From: Acidobacteriaceae bacterium | GTDB lineage: Bacteria > Acidobacteriota > Terriglobia > Terriglobales > Acidobacteriaceae | DNA: 52,826 bases | Assembly: GCA_025356095.1 (NCBI GenBank) | Contig: JANXUR010000070.1 | Span: 1-52,826, forward strand | Direction: 5' to 3' | In this document: positions 6,770-15,175 of the stretch, piece after piece | Layout: each line of letters opens with the position of its first letter | Position numbering within the stretch: the stretch's first letter is position 1 | Translations under genes and position numbers: made by a program | Notes under the pieces: generated by a model | What the model was told of the DNA's origin: nothing | Databases searched by the model: none | The model's input: the letters and a program-made list of their open reading frames with translations, nothing else

Positions 6770-7888
6770 TTATCCGCGTCCGCTGGCGGGCGAGGGGATG
6801 GAAGCGGTATAAATCTTCCGGTTCAATTCGCGGTCATGAATGCTGAAGGAGTACACGTGGTTGAGGCACTCGATGGGTTCGGGATGGGGCGAGGCTTCGG
6901 CGAATGCGACGGCTTCGTCAATCTCGGCATTGATGGCGACGAGCAACTCTTCCTTCCACGCGGGAGTAAACAGCTTGAGGCCGGTGAGTACGTGCTCGAA
7001 GGCCGGAATGGGATCCTTGGCCTTCCACTCTTCTACTTCGGCGGGGTCGCGGTACTTAGCGGGATCAATTTCCGAGTGGCCATACCAGCGATAGGTCTTA
7101 CACTCGATGAGGGTGGGGCCACCGCCGGAGCGGGCTCGGTCAATGGCTTCGCGGGCAGTTTTGTAGACGGCCTGTACGTCGTTGCCATCCACGGTGAAGC
7201 CGGGGATGCCGTAGCCGATGGCTTTGAGGCTGATATCTTTCACTCGGGTCTGCAGGCTGGTGGAAACCGATTCAGCCCACAGGTTATTTTCCACAATGTA
7301 AACGATGGGAAGCTGGTGGACGCCAGCGAAGTTTACGGCCTCATGCCAGAAGCCGAGGCTGGTGGAGCCGTCGCCAGAAAGAGCCATGACGACGTTGGGC
7401 TTACCTTGCAACTTGTTGGCCAGCGCGATGCCGGTGCCAATGTTGAGCTGGGCGGCAATGGTGGAAGCCGGGGTGATGATATTGAGCGGGGCATAGCCGC
7501 AGTGCGCTGGCGAAGAACGGCCCTGGTCGGGGCTATCCTTGCGGGCGAAGAGCTGGGCGTACATATACTTGAGCGGGGTGCCCTTCATAATGTGGGTGAC
7601 GAAGTTGCGATGCGAAGGGGCAACCGTGTCTTCTGGCAGCAGGTCCATGGTGGTGCCGACTTGAGTAGCTTCCTGGCCGACGGCGGCGTAGTAGTTGCCA
7701 TGGAAGCGACCCTGCTTAAAGAGGGTGCGGGCGCGCTCTTCCACCGTGCGGCACTTGAGCATGAAGGAATAAAGCCGACGGAGGGTGGCTTCGTCGAGCC
7801 GGTCAATACCGGGATCCATAACGGCGGAGTTGGCAGCAGCCGAGCCGCGGGCTTTGGCGTTGGGCGCAGTCTTAGAGGCCATGAGCAT
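6770..7888 (-). CDS. 2-oxoacid dehydrogenase E1 component, alpha subunit
   Basis: Protein of 372 residues. The thiamine-diphosphate motif runs from GDG at 172-174 to NN at 201-202 (SGDGSTSLGFWHEAV to VENNLW). RFHGNYYAAVGQEA and PSHRNFVTHIMKG are typical of E1-alpha, and YRWYGHSEIDPAKYR is the region carrying the phosphorylation-loop Ser in eukaryotic relatives. The similarity favours a branched-chain or acetoin/pyruvate type; the true substrate is undetermined. The N-terminal 25 residues are Ala/Lys-rich and probably flexible. ATG at 7888 or a second in-frame ATG six bases later could be used. First gene of a two-gene operon with the beta subunit. Confidence 0.9.
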   Translation of the reverse strand: MLMASKTAPNAKARGSAAANSAVMDPGIDRLDEATLRRLYSFMLKCRTVEERARTLFKQGRFHGNYYAAVGQEATQVGTTMDLLPEDTVAPSHRNFVTHIMKGTPLKYMYAQLFARKDSPDQGRSSPAHCGYAPLNIITPASTIAAQLNIGTGIALANKLQGKPNVVMALSGDGSTSLGFWHEAVNFAGVHQLPIVYIVENNLWAESVSTSLQTRVKDISLKAIGYGIPGFTVDGNDVQAVYKTAREAIDRARSGGGPTLIECKTYRWYGHSEIDPAKYRDPAEVEEWKAKDPIPAFEHVLTGLKLFTPAWKEELLVAINAEIDEAVAFAEASPHPEPIECLNHVYSFSIHDRELNRKIYTASIPSPASGRG

Positions 7889-8086
7889 TACGTCCGTGGG
7901 TGAAAGGTTTTTTACGACTGTTTCGGAACCTCAATAGTTTAACTCATTCGATGGCGGAAACCGCGCGGGCAGCAAGGATGGTGGAATCGGATAAACGGAT
8001 GAGGAATATCGAAATTGCTGATACTGGTTGGGAAGGCAAGACGAAGTGAGAAATGCGCGGAGGAGTGGACGAGGCGTGGTGAGCGA

Positions 8087-8884
8087 ATGACGGAAGAAGT
8101 GACGAAACTCGGCAAGATTCGGCTTGACGTGCTGCTGGCGGCGCGAGGGGTAGTGCCGTCGCGGGAGCGGGCGCAGGCCTTGATTATGGCCGGGCAGGTG
8201 CTGGTGGATGGGCAGAAGGTGGAAAAGGCCGGTGCCAAGGTGGCGGTGGCGGCGGAACTCCGCTTGCTGGGTGATGATCTGCGGTATGTGAGCCGGGGCG
8301 GGCTGAAGCTGGAGCGAGCTTTGGCGCACTGGGGTCTTGGCACGGATGGCATCACTGCGCTGGATATAGGAACTTCCACTGGGGGGTTTACCGACTGCTT
8401 GCTGCAGCATGGTGCAGCGGGTGTGATTGGCGTGGATACGGGCTATGGGCAGATTGATACCAAGCTGCGGGCTGACGCCAGAGTGACGCTGCTGGAGCGG
8501 ATGAATGCGCGGTATCTGGAAGCGGCAAACCTTGCGCCACTTGCGGGTGCGGCAGAGATTGGGCTGGTAGTGATGGATGTGTCGTTTATCTCGGCGACAT
8601 TGGTTCTACCGGCCGTTTTGAGGGCGGTGCTGGGATGCCGGTCCCAGCCAACCGCGTTGGAACTGGTGCTGCTGGTTAAACCTCAGTTTGAAGTGGGAAA
8701 GGGACTGGTGGGTAAAGGGGGAATCGTCCGCGACGAGGCGGCGCAGTTGGGGGCGGCAGAGAGGGTGGCGGCCTGCGCTGGTGAACTTGGTTTTCAGAAG
8801 ATTGATGTGATTGATTCGCCGATTCGCGGGACGGAAGGGAACCGTGAGTTTCTGCTGTATGGTGTGATTGGGGTGGCTTGCTAA
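8087..8884 (+). CDS. tlyA: TlyA-family rRNA 2'-O-methyltransferase / hemolysin A-like
   Basis: From the ATG at 8087 the protein has 265 residues, the usual TlyA length. Residues 10-60 are an S4 RNA-binding domain (RLDVLLAARGVVPSRERAQ, GQVLVDGQ), RYVSRGGLKLERAL is the linker with a catalytic Lys, and residues 91-100 (ALDIGTSTGG) form the SAM site of an FtsJ/RrmJ fold. VVMDVSFIS and LLVKPQFEVG supply further FtsJ-like catalytic positions. TlyA methylates cytidine 2'-OH in 16S/23S rRNA in mycobacteria. An earlier in-frame ATG at 8015 would add 24 residues without homology. The gene diverges from the E1-alpha gene. Confidence 0.88.
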   Translation: MTEEVTKLGKIRLDVLLAARGVVPSRERAQALIMAGQVLVDGQKVEKAGAKVAVAAELRLLGDDLRYVSRGGLKLERALAHWGLGTDGITALDIGTSTGGFTDCLLQHGAAGVIGVDTGYGQIDTKLRADARVTLLERMNARYLEAANLAPLAGAAEIGLVVMDVSFISATLVLPAVLRAVLGCRSQPTALELVLLVKPQFEVGKGLVGKGGIVRDEAAQLGAAERVAACAGELGFQKIDVIDSPIRGTEGNREFLLYGVIGVAC

Positions 8885-8922
8885 GAGGCAAAGGCAAGCG
8901 TGGAGACAAGGGGGCAGCAGTG

Positions 8923-9519
8923 CTACAGTTCGCGGCGGCCTTCCATGGACTTCTGCATCGTTACCTCATCGGCATACTCGATGTCACTACCGGCGGGGAT
9001 GCCGGTGGCGATGCGTGTGACCTTTAACCCGGCGCGGCGCAACTGCTGCGACAGGTAGGTGGCAGTGGCTTCGCCTTCCACGGTGGGGTTGGTGGCCAGA
9101 ATCACCTCTTCGACGTCGCCAGACTCCACGCGAGCTAACAAGTTTTGGATGCGAAGATGTTCGGGGCCCACGCCGTGGAGCGGGGAAAGCGCGCCATGCA
9201 GCACGTGATACACGCCGCTGTAGTGGGTCTTTTCAATGGTGCCGATGTTGGTGGGTTCTTCCACGACACAAACCACACCATGGCTGCGGGTGGGGTTGCT
9301 GCAATAGACGCAAGGGTCTTCTTCAGTGATGTTGTTGCAGATTGAGCACAAGTGCAGGTTTGCTTTAATGTCGTGAATTGCGGCGGCGAGCTTTTCGGCG
9401 TCGTCTTCGGTGGAACGGAGAATGTGGAAGGCGAGTCGCTGAGCGCTCTTGGCACCGATGCCGGGCAGTTTCTTCAGTTCGTCAATCAGCCGGGTCATTG
9501 GCTCTGCAAATCGTGACAA
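8923..9519 (-). CDS. recR: recombination mediator RecR
   Basis: RecR helps load RecA at gaps together with RecF/RecO. From a TTG at 9519 (GGGGGGT is about 3 nt upstream) the protein starts [11 protein letters not shown], matching the conserved RecR start, and has 198 residues. The helix-hairpin-helix [14 protein letters not shown] is followed by a C4 zinc finger (Cys 58, 61, 70, 73), then the Toprim domain ([26 protein letters not shown]) and the Walker-like [15 protein letters not shown] near the end. It is the last gene of dnaX-ybaB-recR, an order widespread in bacteria. Confidence 0.95.
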   Translation of the reverse strand: MSRFAEPMTRLIDELKKLPGIGAKSAQRLAFHILRSTEDDAEKLAAAIHDIKANLHLCSICNNITEEDPCVYCSNPTRSHGVVCVVEEPTNIGTIEKTHYSGVYHVLHGALSPLHGVGPEHLRIQNLLARVESGDVEEVILATNPTVEGEATATYLSQQLRRAGLKVTRIATGIPAGSDIEYADEVTMQKSMEGRREL

Positions 9520-9601
9520 GGTACCCCCCAAATTGTTATGAGCAGTGTTGCGGTGAACTGCATCGTCCGGGACGCGCAGGGGCGGGCGGCACAGTTGCGA
9601 A

Positions 9602-9910
9602 CTACATCAGGCCCGGCAATTTGACGCCGCCCATCATGCCGCTGACCTGCGAACGCATGGCGTCGTCAATTTTCTGGCCTGCGGCGTTGACGGCGGCGGC
9701 GATCAAATCTTCCAGCATTTCCTTGTCGCCAGATTTAAGCATTTCAGCTTCAATGGTGACACGCAGAACGTGCTTACGGCCATCCATCTTCACCGTAACC
9801 GCGCCGCCGCCGGAGGATGCTTCCACAAGGGTCTGCGCCATCTTCTGCTGTAACTCTTCGTATTGATGCCGCGCCTGGGCGAGCATTTCCTGCACATTGA
9901 AGGAGCTCAT
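9602..9910 (-). CDS. ybaB: YbaB/EbfC nucleoid-associated protein
   Basis: Protein of 102 residues, the family length. It has an N-terminal helix ([20 protein letters not shown]), the two-strand core [20 protein letters not shown], and the helix [18 protein letters not shown] followed by a Met/Gly-rich tail with MMGGVKLPG. The dimer binds DNA and shapes the nucleoid. It sits between dnaX and recR on the same strand, its standard place, and was probably transcribed with both. Confidence 0.93.
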   Translation of the reverse strand: MSSFNVQEMLAQARHQYEELQQKMAQTLVEASSGGGAVTVKMDGRKHVLRVTIEAEMLKSGDKEMLEDLIAAAVNAAGQKIDDAMRSQVSGMMGGVKLPGLM

Positions 9911-9995
9911 GACGGGTGAATCCTACCTTGCAAAAAGCACTGATGTCTGAACCCGCTGCGTGATTGCACAGCTATGGGCCACGTTATTTGTGATG

Positions 9996-11960
9996 CTACT
10001 TCTCGCGTTGAAGATCCATGACGGTGCGGATTTCTGCGCCGAAGGTTTCTTGCATCTTACGCACCATGGGGTCTTGGGCGGCGCGGGCGCGGGCGGTGCC
10101 CGCAGCCTGCGGGCGGCTACTCGTTTTCGCTGCACCTGCCTGCCCGGCAGTGGAGGCCGCCGCCGCGCCGCCGCTGATCTTTACGGTAATGGTTTTGCCC
10201 GCGAAGTTAGAGGCTGCGGTGGCTGCAATGCGTCGGGCAGCTTGTCCGAAGGTGACGCTGGCGGCCGATTCCGGCACTGCGAGCCGGAGGGAGAGTTCGC
10301 TGCCCGTAAGGGTAACGACGGCGTCTTCCACCATTTCCGCCACCATGGATTGATTGGCTTGTTCTAGCGCGGTGCAAATCGCATCGCGCAAGGCAGCGGC
10401 GTCGGGCGAACTGGCGGGCGATGGGGCGGGGCGATCGCTTTCTGTGGCCTGTGGCGCGGGAGCCAGAGTAAGTTCCGGGGCGGGCGCGACGGCTGTGGTT
10501 TGTGGTATGGCAAAGGCGTCGGGACGGGAATCGGGAGCGGCGGAACCCATGATTACTTGTGGCCCGCTGATCGGTGTGACCGGGCGGGGGCCACCCTCGG
10601 GTACGCCGTCACTGCGCATATTACCTTTGCGTGCGGAGTCTGCGGCAAAAGGAGAGACGCTGGGCGGCGAGGTGCTGCGCTGGGAATTTGGCTGGGCAGG
10701 TGCTGCCGGACCTGATGCACCGGTGGTCTCGCGTCGCAGGTCACGGCTTGGTGGGCTTAGGGGCGCGCTGCCGCGCGTTGCGGGTGGAGTGTTGCCGGCA
10801 GATTGCGGGATTTGTCCGCTGAGCAATTGCCCGCTGAGCAATTGCTCCAGCGGCAGCAAGCGTTGGGCATGGACCATCTTCAACAGCCCGAGTTCCAGCA
10901 GAAAGCGTTGCTCGTTGCGATAGCCAAGCTCGCCGTGGGTGCGAAGCATGATTTGCAGGTGGCGGGTGAGGTCTTCCTCGCCAAACATGGCGGCAACTCG
11001 GGCGGTGCGGGCGCGCTCTTCGCTAGATATTTGCAACAGGGCGGAATCGCTTCCCGCCACTTTGGCGACGATAGCATTGCGCAGAAAGCGTACCAACTGG
11101 GCTGCAAAGTGTGAAGGGTTTTGCCCTTCGGCGAGCAGGGTATCCACGCGCTCCAGCACTTCCTGGCTGGCACCGCGTTCAATAGAGGCCATCATCTCTT
11201 CGAGGGTGGAAGAAGGCGAGGAGCCCACCAATAGCCGCACATGGGCGGCGCTCAGGTGGGTGTCAATACCCGCGATGGCCTGATCCATGAGAGAAAGGGC
11301 GTCGCGCATGGAGCCGTCGCCTGCTTCGGCGAGCAGGGCGAGGGCGTCTTCATCGGCCTCGATGCCTTCGCTCTTCACGATGTCGCGCAGTTGCTGCATG
11401 ATTTGCGCAAAGCGTACGGCGCGGAAGCTGAAGTGCTGGCAGCGTGAGCGGATGGTTTGCGGAATGTCTTCAGGTTGCGTGGTGGCGAGCATAAAGACGA
11501 CGTGCGCGGGTGGCTCTTCGAGTGTTTTGAGCAGGGCGTTGAATGCGGCTTCGGTAATCTGGTGGGCTTCGTCGAGGATCCAGATCTTATAGCGGTCGCG
11601 GGCGGGGCGGTAGCGGGCGGCTTCGCGCAGTTCGCGGACTTCGTCAATGCCGCGATTGGTGGCGGCATCAATTTCCATCACGTCCACCGAGCGGCCTTCG
11701 CGAATCTCCACGCAACTATCGCAGACGCCACAAGGTTCCGCGACGGGATTTTCTTGCGAGCGGCAGTTGAGCGCCATGGCCAAAATGCGGGCCACGGTGG
11801 TCTTGCCAATGCCGCGATGTCCGCTAAAGATGTAGCCGTGGGCAATGCGGCCCTGGGTGAGCGCGTTCTTGAGCGTGTCGGTGGCGTGCTCCTGGCCGAT
11901 GACGTCCACAAAGCGTTGCGGCCGGTACTTGCGCGCCAGAACCTGATAACCAGATGCCAT
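9996..11960 (-). CDS. dnaX: DNA polymerase III subunit gamma/tau
   Basis: Clamp-loader ATPase of 654 residues from the ATG at 11960 (MASGYQVLARKYRP is the conserved start; a GTG at 11990 would add ten unrelated residues). Walker A GHRGIGKT is at 47-54, zinc-binding Cys at 66, 77, 80 and 83, Walker B ILDEAH near 128-133, and sensor/Arg-finger region TIRSRCQHFSFR follows. Residues about 220-370 form domain III. A long Pro/Ser/Ala-rich linker follows, with a final folded segment (residues about 525-650) like the tau C-terminus. I did not find an A-AAA-AAG type slippery site. Leads the dnaX-ybaB-recR operon. Confidence 0.95.
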   Translation of the reverse strand: MASGYQVLARKYRPQRFVDVIGQEHATDTLKNALTQGRIAHGYIFSGHRGIGKTTVARILAMALNCRSQENPVAEPCGVCDSCVEIREGRSVDVMEIDAATNRGIDEVRELREAARYRPARDRYKIWILDEAHQITEAAFNALLKTLEEPPAHVVFMLATTQPEDIPQTIRSRCQHFSFRAVRFAQIMQQLRDIVKSEGIEADEDALALLAEAGDGSMRDALSLMDQAIAGIDTHLSAAHVRLLVGSSPSSTLEEMMASIERGASQEVLERVDTLLAEGQNPSHFAAQLVRFLRNAIVAKVAGSDSALLQISSEERARTARVAAMFGEEDLTRHLQIMLRTHGELGYRNEQRFLLELGLLKMVHAQRLLPLEQLLSGQLLSGQIPQSAGNTPPATRGSAPLSPPSRDLRRETTGASGPAAPAQPNSQRSTSPPSVSPFAADSARKGNMRSDGVPEGGPRPVTPISGPQVIMGSAAPDSRPDAFAIPQTTAVAPAPELTLAPAPQATESDRPAPSPASSPDAAALRDAICTALEQANQSMVAEMVEDAVVTLTGSELSLRLAVPESAASVTFGQAARRIAATAASNFAGKTITVKISGGAAAASTAGQAGAAKTSSRPQAAGTARARAAQDPMVRKMQETFGAEIRTVMDLQREK

Positions 11961-12179
11961 AAATATAGATAAGGGAGTCGCGCATCTCACTGCTGCTGCG
12001 CGGACGCCTGATTATACGGGAAGAGGCGCGGTGGAAATCGTGCGTTTCTGTGGTGGCGCAAAGCGGGCTTTGTAAAGTACAGTGTTGGCACCACTGATTT
12101 GCGAGCTACGGCTTTACCGCGGACGGTGAGCGGTTTGCGAATTGCCCATTGGAAGCCGGGCGGGGTGGCGGGAGTTTCT

Positions 12180-12527
12180 GTGCAGCTTGAGCTAAATGAG
12201 CGAACCGTTGAAGGTGTTCTGATTCTCGATTGTAAAGGCCGCATTTTGTTTGGCGAGGAGTCGGCGTTGCTACGCGATGCATTGCGTGGGCTGATTCAGC
12301 GAGACAGTATTGTGGTGCTGAACCTTGCGGGCATCAACCACATAGACTCCGGCGGGCTGGGTACGCTGGTGGCGGTGGTGAACGCGGCGCGTGCGGTCAA
12401 CACCAGCATCAAACTTTCCTGCCTGAACTCGCGCATTCGCGACTTGCTGGAAATTACCCGGCTCACCAACTTTTTTGATACGGCCGACACAGTGGAAGCG
12501 GCGCTTTCCGGGTGCCGCAAGCCGTAA
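12180..12527 (+). CDS. STAS-domain anti-sigma factor antagonist
   Basis: From the GTG at 12180 (GGAG about 6 nt before) the protein has 115 residues and consists of one STAS domain: VQLELNERTVEGVLILDCKG, GEESALLRDALRGL, then INHIDSGGLGTLVAVV, where the D-S-x-G-L-G loop holds the Ser that a cognate anti-sigma kinase would phosphorylate, and IRDLLEITRLTNFF. In the canonical SpoIIAA loop the second Ser of DSSG is phosphorylated; here that position is Gly, so the first Ser or no phosphorylation is implied. No kinase or sigma gene is adjacent. Read-through toward the YeiH gene 15 nt downstream is likely. Confidence 0.82.
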   Translation: MQLELNERTVEGVLILDCKGRILFGEESALLRDALRGLIQRDSIVVLNLAGINHIDSGGLGTLVAVVNAARAVNTSIKLSCLNSRIRDLLEITRLTNFFDTADTVEAALSGCRKP

Positions 12528-12542
12528 GTCTGCTTAAAATTT

Positions 12543-13559
12543 GTGATCGCTTTGGCGGGCAACTGGCTGGTATGCTTGTCGGCGATGGCTTCACGATTGC
12601 TCTTTTGGCTTTTATTGTTGCTCTGTGTGTCTCCTCTGGCGTCGCCGCCGATGGCTCTGGCCCTTGGTCTGGCGATGGGCCTGCTTATCGGCAACCCTTA
12701 TCCGGCGGAAACGCGCCATTATTCCAAGCTATTGTTGCAAGCCTCGGTGGTAGGTTTGGGATTTGGCATGAACCTTTCGCAGGTATTGCGAGCGGGAGGC
12801 TCGGGCTTTCTCTACACCATGGGCGGCATTGTGTTTGCGTTGTCGGTGGGGATGGCGTTGGGTGCGCTGTTTCGCGTGGACCGCGTGCAAGCCTTTCTGA
12901 TTTCCACAGGCACTGCAATTTGCGGCGGCAGCGCCATTGCCGCGATCGGCCCCATCACCGAAGCTTCGGCGGAACAGATGGCGGTCTCGCTGGGAACGGT
13001 GTTTGTGCTGAATTCGGTAGCGCTGTTGACGTTTCCGGCGATTGGGGCGGCGCTGCATCTTTCGCAAACACAGTTCGGGTTGTGGGCGGCGCTGGCGATT
13101 CATGACACCAGTTCGGTGGTGGGGGCTTCCGCTAAGTTCGGAGCCGAGGCGTTAGCCATTGGTACCACCGTGAAGCTGGCGCGCGCGCTGTGGATTGTGC
13201 CGGTTGCGCTGGTGACGGCGGTGGTGCGGGGGGCGGGTTCTGGCGGGCAGTCGGAGGCCAAAGCCAAAGTCAAAGCCAAGATGCAGTGGCCGTGGTTTAT
13301 CGGATTATTTGTGCTGGCGGCAGTGGCCAATACGTATCTGCCAGCAGGGCCGCTCATTGGTGGTCTCACCAGCTTTGGCTGGCTGGCGAAGCTGGCGAAA
13401 ATCGGGCTGACTGTGACGCTATTTCTGATTGGCAGCGGGATCTCGAAGTATGTGTTGAAACAGGTAGGGGTGCGGCCCATGCTGCAAGGCGTGGTGCTGT
13501 GGCTGATTGTTTCGCTGGTGTCACTGTGGCTGATTCGCTCGGGGTATGTGGCGCTGTAG
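12543..13559 (+). CDS. YeiH/UPF0324 family putative sulfate exporter
   Basis: Integral membrane protein of 338 residues with about ten hydrophobic segments. The family signature is seen in VVGLGFGMNLSQVL, STGTAICGGSAIAAIGPI and AALAIHDTSSVVGASAKFG; these match the UPF0324 (Cons_hypoth698) group. Members are called putative sulfate exporters on limited evidence. A Lys/Ala-rich cytoplasmic loop (SEAKAKVKAKMQW) is in the centre. Start: GTG at 12543 or ATG at 12585; neither has a clear ribosome binding site. It lies between a STAS gene and a DNA-repair-like gene with no functional link visible. Confidence 0.85.
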   Translation: MIALAGNWLVCLSAMASRLLFWLLLLLCVSPLASPPMALALGLAMGLLIGNPYPAETRHYSKLLLQASVVGLGFGMNLSQVLRAGGSGFLYTMGGIVFALSVGMALGALFRVDRVQAFLISTGTAICGGSAIAAIGPITEASAEQMAVSLGTVFVLNSVALLTFPAIGAALHLSQTQFGLWAALAIHDTSSVVGASAKFGAEALAIGTTVKLARALWIVPVALVTAVVRGAGSGGQSEAKAKVKAKMQWPWFIGLFVLAAVANTYLPAGPLIGGLTSFGWLAKLAKIGLTVTLFLIGSGISKYVLKQVGVRPMLQGVVLWLIVSLVSLWLIRSGYVAL

Positions 13560-13582
13560 CGGGCAGTGAAAATGGGATTGGG

Positions 13583-13933
13583 ATGAAGGCAACGGGCAAG
13601 CTCAGCGCCAACACGAAGAGTGATGCTTCGGTCGCGAACAATGCCCGCATTCGGGCTGCCATTCGGGCAGTGCCTAGGGGTAAGGTGGCGACGTATGGCT
13701 CGGTGGCCCGGGCTGCCGGATTGCCGGGCGCGGCTCGCTGGGTAGCGATGGTGCTGCATGGAGCTGTGGGGCTGCCGTGGCAGCGGATTCTAGGCGCGGG
13801 TGGCGAGATCAAATTGCGCGGCGAGAGTGCGATGGAGCAGCGGTTTATGTTGGAGTCCGAAGGGGTCAGCTTCCGAGGGCGAAAGGTGAACCTTGCGCTG
13901 CATGAGCATAAGTTTGGGCGGCGAGTGAAGTGA
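13583..13933 (+). CDS. alkyltransferase-like (ATL) DNA-binding protein
   Basis: Protein of 116 residues with the DNA-binding C-terminal domain of O6-alkylguanine alkyltransferases: IRAAIRAVPRGKVATYGSVA, then AARWVAMVLHG, and LPWQRILGAGGEI. In true methyltransferases this last motif is P-C-H-R-V with the acceptor Cys. Here Cys is Trp and His is Gln, so the protein cannot accept an alkyl group. It should be an ATL protein that flags O6-alkylguanine for nucleotide excision repair. Cys/His both changed is slightly unusual, since typical ATLs keep P-W-H-R. ATG at 13583, 23 nt after the exporter gene; the hairpin 13947-13987 follows. Confidence 0.85.
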   Translation: MKATGKLSANTKSDASVANNARIRAAIRAVPRGKVATYGSVARAAGLPGAARWVAMVLHGAVGLPWQRILGAGGEIKLRGESAMEQRFMLESEGVSFRGRKVNLALHEHKFGRRVK

Positions 13934-13946
13934 CGCAGGGAAACAC

Positions 13947-13987
13947 CCCACTCTAAGTCGGGCAAAGTGCGCCGAATTTAGAGTGGG
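13947..13987. repeat. hairpin repeat, relative of 5702-5744
   Basis: CCCACTCTAAGTCGG and CCGAATTTAGAGTGGG pair except for one mismatch and a one-base bulge. The loop and right arm CAAAGTGCGCCGAATTTAG are identical to the copy at 5702-5744. It sits between convergent genes. Confidence 0.75.
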
Positions 13988-14033
13988 CTACCCGTTCGCG
14001 TTGCGCCGCGAAGTTTGGGGGCTTTGCCCCGAT

Positions 14034-14056
14034 GGGACGGGCGAGGTGCCCGTCCC
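14034..14056. repeat. perfect 9-bp hairpin between convergent genes
   Basis: GGGACGGGC and GCCCGTCCC pair around GAGGT. A smaller hairpin (GGGGC-TTT-GCCCC type, 14017-14030) lies just before. It may act as a two-way terminator without a T-tract, or be a repeat element. Confidence 0.65.
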
Positions 14057-14079
14057 CACACTTGCTGCACCGCATGAAG

Positions 14080-14928
14080 CTATTTATTGGGGAGTTCGCC
14101 AGCGGCCCATTGAGCGAAATCCTTGGCGTGGAAGCGCATGCCTACGAAGAAGTCGCCGAAGAGGGCATAGACGGCGCTCACTTCATCCCATCGCATTTCG
14201 TAAATCAGCCGCTTGAAGACGAGCGGGTCTTCGGCAAATAGGTCCACGCCCCACTCCCAATCGTCAAAGCCAATCGCGCCGGTGATGATCTGGCGCACAT
14301 CGTCTGCATAGCGGCGGCCGATCATGCCGTGTTCGTGCATCTGGCGCTGGCGCTCTTCAATGGGCAGGGTGTACCAGTTCTTGACTTCGCCTCGTTTGCG
14401 GTCCATGGGATAGAAGCAAAGGTAGCGCGCATCGGGGATGGTGGGGAACAGCCGGGGCCGCATAGCTTCTTTCTGGCGCGACTGATTTTCTTTGATTGCG
14501 GCGTCCCACTCTGTGCTATTTGGAGCCAGCCCTTTCGCGATCAGTTCGCGGTAGAGCTTCACGGTGCTTTCGTACAGGCCGAGTTCTACGACGGAGAGGA
14601 AAGAGGTTTGTACGTCCAAGAAGTCATTGAGGCGGAGTCTGGTGAGCGCGAGCTCAGCCCGATTGAGCGCATCGAATGAGTCACGGAAGTGGACAAACAT
14701 CAGGTCGCCTTTATGTCCTAGCATGGAAAAAAGCGCCGAGTTCTGGCCTTCCATGGTGGTGAGCACGGGCATGGCCTCGTCGAGAATCCACTGCTGCTCG
14801 TCACCGCTGACTTCCCGCCACGCGGGCCAGTTGAACACCACCATCTGGTGCAGGACGCTGGCCCCATCCAGAGTTAGGGGAAGGGCGGGGAGAGCATGTG
14901 CGGGGCTGGGTTGGTGCGTTTCAGACAT
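14080..14928 (-). CDS. hemQ: coproheme decarboxylase HemQ (chlorite dismutase-like)
   Basis: From the ATG at 14928 (AAAGGA 5 nt upstream) the protein has 282 residues. It shows the HemQ signature in the second half: CFYPMDRKRGEVKNWYTLP, then EERQRQMHEHGMIGRRYAD, ITGAIGFDDWEWGVDLFAED and FEMR-like IYEMRWDEVSAVYALFG. HemQ converts coproheme III to protoheme in the coproporphyrin-dependent haem pathway of Actinobacteria, Firmicutes and relatives. Chlorite-splitting Cld enzymes carry a distal Arg and differ at the Y-x-M-D-K/R-x-R segment seen here. It stands alone on the minus strand; no other haem gene is in view. Confidence 0.9.
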   Translation of the reverse strand: MSETHQPSPAHALPALPLTLDGASVLHQMVVFNWPAWREVSGDEQQWILDEAMPVLTTMEGQNSALFSMLGHKGDLMFVHFRDSFDALNRAELALTRLRLNDFLDVQTSFLSVVELGLYESTVKLYRELIAKGLAPNSTEWDAAIKENQSRQKEAMRPRLFPTIPDARYLCFYPMDRKRGEVKNWYTLPIEERQRQMHEHGMIGRRYADDVRQIITGAIGFDDWEWGVDLFAEDPLVFKRLIYEMRWDEVSAVYALFGDFFVGMRFHAKDFAQWAAGELPNK

Positions 14929-15006
14929 AGAAATCCTTTCGCGTGGGCAATAGGTCATTCTACCGCTTTGCAACTCAGCCGCCCTGTGATGGGGGACACC
15001 AAAGCG

Positions 15007-15069
15007 GCGCGAAGACTTGCGCGAAGACTTGCGCGAAGGACTCGCGCGTAGGACTGGCGCGAAGGACCA
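15007..15069. repeat. imperfect 12-13-bp tandem repeat, about five units
   Basis: Units of the form GCGCGAAGACTT, the first two exact, later ones drifting to GCGCGAAGGACT and GCGCGTAGGACT. It lies in the spacer between divergent hemQ and the secreted LolA-like gene. Confidence 0.75.
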
Positions 15070-15175
15070 GGGGATGGCCTTGTTGCAGCGCTTTGACGAT
15101 ATGCTAACCTGCCCTCAGTCGGTTCGTCTGACGCGTGTATTGTTGGGAGTGGCGTAAATTCCGGAGGCACTGCTT

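Noticed and set aside
9996-11960. Programmed frameshift for a short gamma form of DnaX
   Set aside because: No A-AAA-AAG type slippery run with downstream hairpin was seen in the coding strand, though a full search was not possible.
11961-12179. 4.5S/SRP RNA upstream of dnaX
   Set aside because: The spacer lacks the conserved GGAAGCAGCA-type apical loop on either strand.
15007-15069. CRISPR-like array of short repeats
   Set aside because: Units are 12-13 bp with no spacers and drift gradually, so this is a tandem minisatellite and not a CRISPR array. The same holds for 38165-38284 and 41181-41240.
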